Shown: positions 8,891-15,037 of the stretch, piece after piece | How the letters are laid out: each line of letters starts with the position of its first letter | Position numbering within the stretch: position 1 is the stretch's first letter | Assembly (NCBI GenBank): GCA_014885115.2 | Contig: WKLE02001841.1 | Location: 1-15,102 of the forward strand | Length of the DNA: 15,102 nucleotides | From: Asterionellopsis glacialis | Taxonomy: Eukaryota > Bacillariophyta > Plagiogrammaphyceae > Rhaphoneidales > Asterionellopsidaceae | Direction: 5' to 3' | The notes under the pieces: generated by a model | The model's database searches: none | What the model was told of the DNA's origin: nothing | What the model saw: the letters and a program-made list of their open reading frames with translations, nothing else | Position numbers and translations under genes: made by a program

Positions 8891-9239
8891 TAGTTAAAAT
8901 AGCTCATAATTTATTTACTCTAACAAACTTAATCTATTCTCCTATCACTTTTCAATATTGTTGTCAGCATAGTGCACAGCCTATTTACTTCCCTTTTAGT
9001 AGTCCCTTCTAAGGAACGTGGTACTTTGAATGGCCTGGCATGATATGGTTCCACCCTACAGCGTTAGGGTCTATTTCTAGTCTATCTTTTTTACCCCCAA
9101 TTACTATGGATTATGCTAAAGTTTGTTATCAGATGATGTTTGATGACCATGCCATAACTGAAAGATACTTGTGAAATCACTGCAACCGACAAGAGCACAG
9201 AGTTCATGCATGTGTTCGATGTAACAAGGGGTGAGGGTA
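8891..9239. other. AT-rich stretch between LTR remnant and LINE B
   Basis: No full gene is visible. The only coding hint is a short plus-strand reading at 9106-9234, listed separately. The composition changes abruptly near 9230-9240, where GC-rich LINE B sequence starts, marking an insertion or recombination boundary. Part of this stretch may still be LTR or other Gypsy sequence, but no second copy in the window allows that to be tested. Confidence 0.5.
9106..9234 (+). pseudogene. Possible remnant of a small Cys/His-rich zinc-binding segment
   Basis: From ATG 9106 the reading is MDYAKVCYQMMFDDHAITERYL, then TGA (9172-9174), then NHCNRQEHRVHACVRCNKG and TGA at 9232-9234. If the first TGA came from a TGC or TGT codon, four Cys would follow a C-x2-C-x9-C-x2-C pattern with His residues between, as in small zinc ribbons. 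That is conjecture. The segment is only 42 codons, I recognise no family, and chance is a serious alternative. Confidence 0.2.
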
Positions 9240-9379
9240 AGATTGGATTGAGGGTGTGTTCCCTGGCCAAGGTAGTAGAACCTGGGGCAGTGGACCCTTG
9301 CACCTGTTAGGGGGTGCCCTCAAGTGGGTGGGGGCTGTTGGCGGTGTGGGACCTGTGGCGGTGGGCATGAAGTTTAAAG

Positions 9380-9830
9380 TTATAGACATCCAAGGCCCAG
9401 CCCTGCCCAGTCTTCCCATTGTGGGTGCCAGACAGAGATGAGCTCTGCAGGTATGCCACTACCTTGGAGGCAGCGGTGGGTTGCCTGGACAGTAGCAATG
9501 CTAATACAGAATTTGACCCATCCACAGGTGTGGGCATATGGAGAGCGCAAATGCAATCCATTTGAGGAGGTAGGCACCTCATGACCCAACAATCCATCAG
9601 TTGACAGAGCAAAAGGGGTGAAGTGGCAACGTTGTTGGAGGCATTTCTCCAGGTACTTCTTCTTCTTGTTGTGTTCCTGAGTTGACAACACTTTGGCTGG
9701 GTCCTTGTTGCGGTAGGATTTGGCGTCCATGTCTGTGACATGGACATCCACGACCCACACATTTGTCCATGTCCAGAGGCCCTGGATGAGGAGGTCCCTG
9801 CGTTTGTTGCCATCATTCCCAAGGAGGCGG
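9380..9830 (-). pseudogene. LINE B C-terminal restriction-like endonuclease region
   Basis: A frame open from upstream of 9830 reads KRRDLLIQGLW, VVDVHVTDMDAKSYRNKDP, EHNKKKKYLEKC and RCHFTPFALSTDGLLGHE, and ends with VQATHRCLQGSGIPAE and QWEDWAGLGL at about 9385. The order of an R/K-x-D block, a D-V-x-V strand and a K...KY block fits the PD-(D/E)XK restriction-like endonucleases at the C terminus of R2-like non-LTR elements, which nick the target DNA. The Cys/His knuckle usually found just before this domain is not present, in line with the deletion near 9850. It is in a different frame from the RT part, so no joint product can be made. The nuclease assignment is by motif reading and moderately sure. 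Confidence 0.75.
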
Positions 9831-9860
9831 CTTAGTTGGATGCAGCAGAAGTGGTAGGTT

Positions 9861-10451
9861 CTAGGAGCAAGAACCCTGCCGTTTTAGCAGGAAGGTGAAG
9901 GATGTCAGTGAGGAGGGGTCCGTCAAGGTGGTCAGCAAAAGGGATGGAAAGAATGATTTCAGGAGGGCCTCATGGATGGGGAGGAACTCCTTGCCTACAT
10001 CAGCGGTGACTTGTTGAAGGAATTGCCATTCCTGTTGAAGGGTACGCTGGAGGCTGGAGTAGACCGATTGAGGGAAGAATTTGGCTGCCATGGTCAGATC
10101 TTCAACTCCCTCTTTCCCGGTTTGAAACTGGTTGGAGAGCCATTCCGCCCTAGATGAGAGGTCACCAATGTAACCGCCTAGGCACCGATGACTGGTGCAG
10201 ATGCAGAAACCGAGGTGGGCGAACTCTTGCTGGGCCTGGTCCAAACTGTCTAGGTGGACAATGAGGACACATTTCTTGGCGGCTGGGAAGTAACCAAAGT
10301 GTTTACCATGATGTACCAGTGCTGCAAAATAGCGCATGATGTCATAGAAGTCACTGCCAATGCCCGCGTCATCAGCATACCAAGGCTGCGCCACATTGGG
10401 GTGGTCCTCCTTCAGTTTGCAGATAAGGGGGGTGACCAGGAGGCCATAAGC
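9861..10451 (-). pseudogene. LINE B reverse transcriptase, C-terminal half with YADD
   Basis: The frame is open from the element border at about 10451 (AYGLLVTPLICKL) to a TAG at 9861-9863. The catalytic block QPWYADDAGIG is intact at about 10385-10360, followed by YFAALVHHGKHFGYFPAAKK, then LGGYIGD (about 10175) and a thumb-like region with FFPQSVYSSLQRTLQQEWQF. The fingers and the first palm Asp are missing because of the 5' truncation. Near the end LTSFTFLLKRQGSCS corresponds to a point well before the C terminus in the family as I remember it, so a large piece has been deleted between here and the nuclease region. The codon use and GC content differ from the AT-rich neighbours. Confidence 0.85.
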
Positions 10452-10514
10452 TGTCCGTGTGATGACATCACCACATCATCAAGTCTGTCTGGTCCATGAT
10501 GTTATCTCATCACA
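10452..10514 (-). repeat. LTR 5' fragment of Gypsy copy 2
   Basis: The first 63 bases of the presumed LTR begin with TGTGATG at 10514, matching copy 1 at 8551, and the upstream TGTCAATCAACCATAGTA stretch is shared by both copies. The fragment ends where LINE B begins. It contains the TGATGTCATCA palindrome (10460-10470). Confidence 0.55.
10460..10470. promoter_or_regulatory. bZIP-like palindrome in LTR remnant of copy 2
   Basis: The element is TGATGTCATCA on the minus strand, identical to the one at 8596-8606 in copy 1 although the surrounding LTR sequence has diverged. A regulatory role is inferred only from motif and conservation. Confidence 0.4.
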
Positions 10515-10610
10515 GTCCATCTATACTATGGTTGATTGACATATTGCAAGAGTCTCGCGACTTGCCTACTGCAATCACCCCCATGTCCAGTGATCTAGTA
10601 CTTGGGACGT

Positions 10611-11373
10611 TTATGCAGCGGCAACAGCATGGTAAGGCTTAACGCAATGAATATTGAGTCTGTTGAGTACTGGCTCACATTGTAATGTTACGGTACCATT
10701 GCAGTGTACTTGACAAACAACAAATGGTTGTTCATATTTACACAGGTTGGACTTATTGTTTTCTAGTAGGGCTTTGTCTCTTACTTTCCAATCATGTTTG
10801 ATTCTCTTAGCATTTTTTGCGCTGATTATTGCTAGCTATTCTAGCTTGTTTCCTACTATGTATGTGTTCCCAGTTTGCTTGGTTCTGAACGTTAATTATC
10901 ATATCTCTACCAAAAACTAGCTGGCCAGGTGTAGCTTTGAGAGTAGTATGATAAGTGGAACGTAGGGCAGCAAGTACACAGGCCCAGGGGTTTTCTTTGG
11001 TACTGTGTTGTACCTCGTGGGTTCGTATCATATTACCCACTACTTGATGTATCCTATCCACTATCGCGTTTGCCTGTGGGTTACAGGTAGTGATTGGTTT
11101 ACGTTTGATATGATATTCATTATCTAGCATACTACGGAAATCCTTCATGAATTCCGTACCTTGGTCAAAAGTGACTTGCATAGGTTTTTGGTATCGTGCA
11201 AACCACTGTTGTTCTACTATGTTGGCAATTTCAATACTGCTCCTTTTGGACCAAGGGGCAATCTCAAACCATCCTGTAGCTGGGTCAGTCATAGTAACAC
11301 AGCGTAGGGTGAGGTTCTTAGGACCTTTTCTGGAGATCGTGTAAGGTCCTATGAGATCTACACATAGGCGATC
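10611..11373 (-). pseudogene. Gypsy copy 2: integrase core and GPY/F-like tail
   Basis: The core begins at DRLCVDLIGPY (about 11372-11340, first Asp present), directly after a TGA that replaces the TGG found in copy 1. MTDPATGWFEIAPW follows in a 161-codon open frame (11292-10807). The second catalytic block is VTFDQGTEF (about 11170), with Asp intact. The third reads AIVDRIHQV near 11060, Asp in place of the Glu kept in copy 1. GQLVFGRDM is a conserved-looking block near 10915. The tail after further breaks contains QPFVVCQ, NGTVTLQ and NIHCVKPYHAVAAA, where the GPF of copy 1 has decayed. The DDE-to-DDD change alone would be expected to impair strand transfer. Confidence 0.88.
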
Positions 11374-11925
11374 TCATGGTGTAACTTCTGCGTCTTTTTC
11401 AGGCAGGTGTCCGTACTTCTTACTTTGACTCTTGTTCAGTTGCCAGATGTGGCATGTTTTGCAGTAGGTTGTTATGTGCTCATGTAGTTTGGGCCACCAT
11501 AAGTGCTGTCTGATTGTCTCTTTGGTACGGGTCTTATTGGGATGACATAAGCACTGGTAGTACCATTGTACTGTGCGTGTCTGTAGGGTTGACGGAACGC
11601 ATATTTTATTGTTGTAGCATATAAGGCTGTAAGATTTCCTGCCCCCATGAAATAGGCATTTGGCGAAACCTTTCTTCTTAAGTAAATTTTGTTTGAGTTG
11701 ATTGTCCTTTAACTTATGTTTAAGTATATCGCTGTAACTGAGGGGGGATCCATTGTCACTATCGCTATGCTGAGGCATATTGAGGCAGTACATTTCCACC
11801 ATATCTTTGTCAGTTATATAGCATTCCAGAACAGCTTCTGAGGCAAGATCTAGTAGATCTAAACGGGAGAGCGTGTCGGCTACTACGTTATGTTTGCCTT
11901 TAATATAGTGTAATTTGGGTGCCAA
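11374..11925 (-). pseudogene. Gypsy copy 2: end of RNase H, linker and integrase zinc finger
   Basis: A 183-codon open frame begins with HYIKGKHNVVADTLSRLDLLD, the end of RNase H with its last catalytic Asp, then an acidic linker (CYITDKDMVEMYC, PQHSDSD). The integrase zinc finger follows: CLCHPNKTRTKETIRQHLWW and TYCKTCHIWQLNK near 11440. In copy 1 the last motif reads TCHTCQ, so the second zinc Cys is Trp here (TGG for TGT) and zinc binding should be lost. Two stops that break this region in copy 1 (at QHLW) are sense codons here. Confidence 0.85.
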
Positions 11926-12499
11926 TCTCTTTTATGAACCATCGCCAGAGAGTGTGACGTTCAGTTTGCAAGTTGTCGTAGGTTAGGTTCATATGGTCTG
12001 TATGTAGAATTACTTTGTGACCAAGTAGGAGGTACCGTTATTCTCTAAGTACTTCTACAATCGATAATAGTTCTTGATCGCTAGTTTCATATTTAGTTTG
12101 AGAATTAGTAAGCTTCCAACTGTAGAATACTATGGGCTTCTCGTCTTGAGTGATAACTGCCCCTAGTTGGTATTTATTGGCGTTGGTATATATGTGGAAA
12201 GGCTTGTTGAAGTCTGGGTAGGACAGTAGTACTTCTTTGGCTATAATCTGTTTTATATTGTCAAAGGCTATTTGTTGTTCCTTTCCCCATTTGAACTTAA
12301 CCCCTTTGCCTCGTAGCTTAGTTAGAGGTGCCAGTACCTGGGATCTGTGTATCTTCCTTTTTTTATAGAAGTTGACCATTCCTATAAAAGAACGTATCTT
12401 CTTGGTAGTCATAGGTGGTGCTATGTTTAGTATGGTAGAGACCTTGTAATTTAATGACCTTATGCCCTCACAACATACGTGGAATCCAAGAGAGTCCAT
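11926..12499 (-). pseudogene. Gypsy copy 2: RT connection and RNase H
   Basis: From 12499 the frame gives DSLGFHVCCEGIRSLNYKV, TTKKIRSFIGMVNFYKK, LAPLTKLRGKGVKFKW and the RNase H entry IYTNANKYQLGAVI. The first RNase H catalytic Asp is Asn (AAC on the minus strand, 12182-12184), while copy 1 has Asp. FYSWKLTNSQTKYE and DQELLSIVEVLRE carry the second acidic residue. After a stop at about 12038 the reading goes on as HTDHMNLTYDN to a frame change near 11930. The domain is inactive both by frame and by the missing metal ligand. Confidence 0.85.
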
Positions 12500-12985
12500 T
12501 TTGGTTCATCCAAAGAAGAATTTCTCCACATTGACTTTAAGTCCCGCTTCCTGTAGTCGTTGTAGTACTAGATCCATCTTGTGTAAGTGATCTTCAAAAT
12601 TGTCCGTTGTAAGGAGCAATGGATCATTGATGTACACGCGTACAAATTCTAGTCCACACATAAGTTTGCTCATCTTTCTCTTGGAAAATGACTGCTGAAC
12701 TTGCTAATCCCATGGGTAGGCGTAAGTATTCGTACTTTCCCCACAGTAGTATGATAGTGCATAACTTACTAGCGTCTGCATCTAATCATATGTGATAGTA
12801 TCCCATATTTAGGTCTAAAGATGGCACATATGAGAAACCTTCAAGTTTCATAAGTATTTCCTGAATATGAGGAATAGGAAATGGATGTTGTATGATACAT
12901 TCGTTCAGTTTCCTAAAGTCAGAAATGAACCTGATAGTGTCATTTTTCTTATGCCGTGGGAAGTTAGGTGCTGCCCATACATTAC
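12500..12985 (-). pseudogene. Gypsy copy 2: reverse transcriptase fingers and palm
   Basis: From about 12985 the minus strand reads VWAAPNFPRHKKNDTIRF, SDFRKLNECI, PFPIPHIQEIL and SLDLNMGYYHI, the standard Ty3/Gypsy RT blocks with the first palm Asp in SLDLN. After a TAG near 12785 it continues with ASKLCTIILLWGKYEYLRLPMGL, then shifts frame to EFVRVYINDPLLLTTDNFEDHL near 12640-12590. The polymerase motif normally YxDD is thus YIND, with AAT at 12626-12628 for the first of the two Asp. The N-terminal border is abrupt at about 12985, where a foreign integrase fragment on the opposite strand begins. Confidence 0.85.
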
Positions 12986-13262
12986 CCCTACAATACCTTA
13001 CTATGATAGATCCTGTCACAGGCTGGTTCAAAATCAAGGCACTTCACGACAAAACAGCTGACACCGTAATAGAGGCATTCCACTCTGCATGGTTATGCCG
13101 GTATCCATGACCAAGGTACATAGGATATGACAACGGCTCAGAGTTCAAGGGTATCTTCGAAAAGACACAGATAAACTTTGGTCTAAGTAAAAAGCCAACA
13201 ACCACGTACAATCCCCAAACAAATGGTATCATAGAGCACGTACATGAAGTAATTGGTAAAAG
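12983..13262 (+). pseudogene. Integrase core fragment from a second Ty3/Gypsy family
   Basis: The plus strand reads LTMIDPVTGWFKIKAL, FHSAWLCRYP, a TGA at 13108-13110, then GYDNGSEFKGIFEK and YNPQTNGIIEHVHEVIGKSL. These are the second and third catalytic blocks of an integrase core, with both Asp (YDNGSEF) and Glu (GIIEHVHEV) retained. The first Asp and all other domains are missing. The residues between the motifs differ clearly from copies 1 and 2 (for example KIKALHDKTAD against EIAPWSKRSSI), so this is another Gypsy family. It is wedged between Gypsy copy 2 and the hAT gene, both on the opposite strand, with abrupt borders. Confidence 0.85.
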
Positions 13263-13265
13263 TCT

Positions 13266-14194
13266 TCTTTTCTTTGTGTGTTGATTGTCTGATTGTTGTG
13301 TTGTGCCACCGTCAACACTAGCGGCATAGGGCATCAATGTTTTGCCAATAGGATGGAGTGCGCAAAAAACATGTTACACCTGGTGGCACTTTTATGTCAG
13401 GATCTTGAATGAATGCAGGTGATATTAGGGTTGATTCAAATACTGGTTTAAGGCATAGATTGCATATCCAAGCAATTACATATCCTGCAAAACGCGTTTT
13501 GGCAACTTTCATAACACCAATATTTTGATTATTGTTGTGTTGTTTGGATTGTTTACTAAAAATGCTGTATGGTTTATGATAGGTACCTCCAAAGTACTTG
13601 TAAATGGCTTGCTGACATTTTACATATCCTTGAAGTGTTGCCACATTAAAACAATCTTTGAAAAACAAAGACATGACATGCTCACCACCATGTATGGTGT
13701 ACATTCTAGGATAGTATTGTTCTAGGACTTTACCAGCCTTTTGAACATTAGATGCACAATCAAAAATACTCAAGTCAACCACATGTGGACAAATAGCTTC
13801 AAAATGTTGGATTTTTTCTTTAAAAATACTTGCAATATAAGCACCATTTTTTTTTTCACCAGGAGCCATATGTCCAGAACAATCTTTTATTTCTAATATG
13901 GTTGCAGAATTGTGTACACCAGCAGCTAGAATATTAATTAGCGGCTTTTTTTTTAATTGTGGTACCATCACCATACATAGTAATACCATAAATAGAGGTT
14001 TCCTTCATTACAAATGTCTCATTACTTGCTTGATGGGTTGCAAAGTTTTCATCTAAAAGTTTGCCACCAATTTCATTTCTGTTTAGAGGGGCATATGATT
14101 GATGAAGGTTAGACGCCATGTGTGAAATGGTCCTAAACATTGGACAACTAGCTATAGAAAATGGAAAACCTTTACAATGAAATCCAATTTGCAA
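13266..14194 (-). pseudogene. hAT transposase DUF659 / RNase H-like part, truncated
   Basis: From 14194 the reading is GFHCKGFPFSIASCPMFR, SYAPLNRNEIGGKLLDENF and ETSIYGITMYGDGTTIKKK. The Asp in YGDGTT fits the first catalytic acid of hAT transposases. A run of nine A (13946-13954) adds one base and shifts the frame, after which KKKPLINILAAGVHNSATILE, DCSGHMAPGEKK, IFDCASNVQKAGKVLEQYYP and HGGEHVMSLFFKD follow. These are the DUF659 hallmarks; the second conserved block normally reads FDGASN, here FDCASN. The sequence ends at RTPSYWQNIDALCR, with nothing hAT-like past about 13266, so the C-terminal acidic residue and dimerisation region are gone. Confidence 0.8.
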
Positions 14195-14415
14195 TCATAA
14201 TATGCATTTCAGCTTCGTTTGTTTTTTCTTGAATTGTTAATTTCCCAGTTGCATTTGAGATCAGTTTGGGTTGATAAAATGTTTTCAAAGAGGCCATTAG
14301 TCATTGTGGACAAGGAAAAAGTTGATTTTGAAGTTCTAGGCACCGGCATGGAAACTATAGAAGCAGGTAAAGGCTTTGGTTGATGCAATGTGGGCGTTGA
14401 TGAAAGGTAAGGCAT
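14195..14415 (-). pseudogene. hAT transposase spacer segment
   Basis: A 68-codon frame at 14415-14209 is Pro/Ser/Thr-rich first (TPTLHQPKPLPAS), then more polar (GLFENILSTQTD). It lies between the zinc finger and the DUF659 part on the same strand, where hAT proteins usually have a low-conservation linker. A frame change near 14200 joins it to IMIAN and the next segment. The assignment is by position only. Confidence 0.5.
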
Positions 14416-14815
14416 AGGAGAAGTTTTATATTTTTTTTTTGCTTTGATATGATGCAGTAGCTCATGAAATATGATCTAAACAAGCCTCTTGTTGTGCCAC
14501 ACATATGTTCTTGCGCTTCAGGCGATTGTTGAAATATTTCATATATAAATCAGCATATCGGTCATGATAAGGAGGGGAAAATGCAGCAGTGCAAGTTTTC
14601 ATCCCAGAAGTTTTTTCTTTGGCTAAATGTGAAAGTGCTTTTGATACATTCTACAATGCCCATGATTGCTTACACCAGAAACATTTCCACCCAGCACCAG
14701 GGCATTGCACTTTGTCACAATCAGCAATGGACCCAATAGATGCTAACGTGTGGGGAGGACGAGCAAAAGGTTTGCCACCGCCATTGTCGTCATTGTTGTA
14801 ACAGCCAGCATCCAT
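14416..14815 (-). pseudogene. hAT transposase N terminus with BED-like zinc finger
   Basis: The likely start is ATG at 14813-14815 (MDAGCYNNDDNGGGKPF). The finger reads GWKCFWCKQSWAL at about 14700-14660, then an in-frame TAG at about 14652, then NVSKALSHLAKEK and SGMKTC. C-x2-C followed by SKAL-x-H and a late Cys fits a BED-like finger, which binds the transposon ends. A helical YHDRYADLYMKYFNNR segment follows to about 14525. A different start upstream at 14917 would add a stretch without recognisable features, so I prefer 14815. The single TAG is enough to abolish the finger unless it is read through. Confidence 0.75.
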
Positions 14816-14948
14816 GGTAACAGAATGAAGAGAAAGCACAATTGTGAGGTGCTGAGTAGAGAAACAATGCACTACCTTAACGTACGGTAAAATGAACATA
14901 CACAATGGTGTGTACATTGTGGTATATAAGAGGGAAAAAAATGCTGTA

Positions 14949-14996
14949 CATTTGTACTAGTATTCTACGTAGGAAGGAATTCCTCTAGTACAAATG
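14949..14996. repeat. Perfect 12-bp inverted repeat
   Basis: CATTTGTACTAG (14949-14960) and CTAGTACAAATG (14985-14996) pair perfectly around 24 bases that themselves contain GGAATTCC. The position is just upstream of the hAT gene start on the minus strand. Confidence 0.8.
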
Positions 14997-15004
14997 GTCT
15001 ATAA

Positions 15005-15037
15005 AAATTCCTCAGAGGAAAGGAAACTGAGGAATTT
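15005..15037. repeat. Perfect 11-bp inverted repeat in a GGAA/TTCC cluster
   Basis: AAATTCCTCAG (15005-15015) and CTGAGGAATTT (15027-15037) pair perfectly around AGGAAAGGAAA. Related TTCCT, GAGGA and GGAATTCCTGAGGATTCC motifs continue to the window end, suggesting a terminal or subterminal repeat array. Confidence 0.8.

Larger units (their letters stand above)
9240..10451 (-). mobile_element. LINE B: 5'-truncated non-LTR retrotransposon, RT plus restriction-like endonuclease
   Basis: This GC-richer block on the minus strand starts at about 10451 inside a reverse transcriptase and ends after a C-terminal nuclease region near 9380, followed by about 140 bases of presumed 3' non-coding sequence. 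It directly abuts the LTR remnant of Gypsy copy 2. Loss of the 5' part is the normal outcome of incomplete target-primed reverse transcription. RT (QPWYADDAG) and C terminus (QWEDWAGLGLGCL) recall a known algal family from memory and are unlike LINE A, so two distinct lineages are present. An internal deletion lies near 9850. No poly-A tail or clear target-site duplication is visible. The right-hand limit of the 3' end is uncertain. Confidence 0.85.
6690..12412. repeat. Large imperfect inverted repeat formed by the two Gypsy copies
   Basis: Arm 1 is 6690 to about 8570 and arm 2 about 12412 to 10480, similar in length (about 1.9 kb each) and colinear in opposite orientation. The spacer of about 1.9 kb holds the rest of the LTR remnant and LINE B. 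Identity is roughly 80 percent by eye in the stretches compared. The arms diverge at the outer border because copy 1 starts abruptly at 6690. Confidence 0.8.
10452..12985 (-). mobile_element. Gypsy copy 2: decayed Ty3/Gypsy pol and LTR start, inverted relative to copy 1
   Basis: Reading the minus strand from about 12985: RT fingers and palm, RT connection, RNase H, integrase zinc finger and core, GPY/F-like end, pol stop TAA (10611-10613), a shared 3' spacer, then the LTR start TGTGATG at 10514, cut off at about 10452 by LINE B. It is more complete than copy 1, which lacks RT. Frames break near 12780, 12640, 12500, 11930, 11380 and 10800. Several catalytic residues are changed (RT, RNase H, integrase). 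Gag and protease are absent, because at the 5' side it abuts a foreign integrase fragment on the other strand. Confidence 0.9.
13266..14815 (-). mobile_element. Truncated hAT-superfamily transposon (DUF659 type)
   Basis: Reading the minus strand from 14815 gives a BED-like zinc finger, a spacer and the DUF659 / RNase H-like front of a hAT transposase. The sequence is broken by an in-frame stop and several frameshifts and cut at about 13266, so the C-terminal part with the third acidic residue and the dimerisation region is lost. Hairpin-rich sequence at 14949-15037, upstream of the start, may be the 5' terminal region of the element. A matching right-hand end is not visible because the integrase fragment lies there. 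Confidence 0.8.

Noticed and set aside
9256..9441. Plus-strand Gly-rich open frame
   Set aside because: It is antisense to the LINE B C terminus and 3' non-coding part; its Gly richness comes from GC-rich composition.
9307..9822. Long minus-strand frame of 171 codons
   Set aside because: It overlaps the LINE B nuclease reading in another frame; only the latter has the DVHVTD, KKKKYL and FTPF motifs.
2733..10451. One dual-endonuclease LINE split into two pieces (APE part LINE A, restriction-like part LINE B)
   Set aside because: Their reverse transcriptases belong to different types, composition differs, and the pieces do not complement each other at a shared border.
9972..10499. Plus-strand frames opposite the YADD region
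   Set aside because: They are shadows of the LINE B reverse transcriptase on the minus strand.
13044..13337. Minus-strand 97-codon frame
   Set aside because: It is antisense to the plus-strand integrase fragment with YDNGSEF and GIIEHVHEV.
13525..13725. Plus-strand frame opposite the hAT gene
   Set aside because: It is antisense to the FDCASN / HGGEHV part of the transposase.
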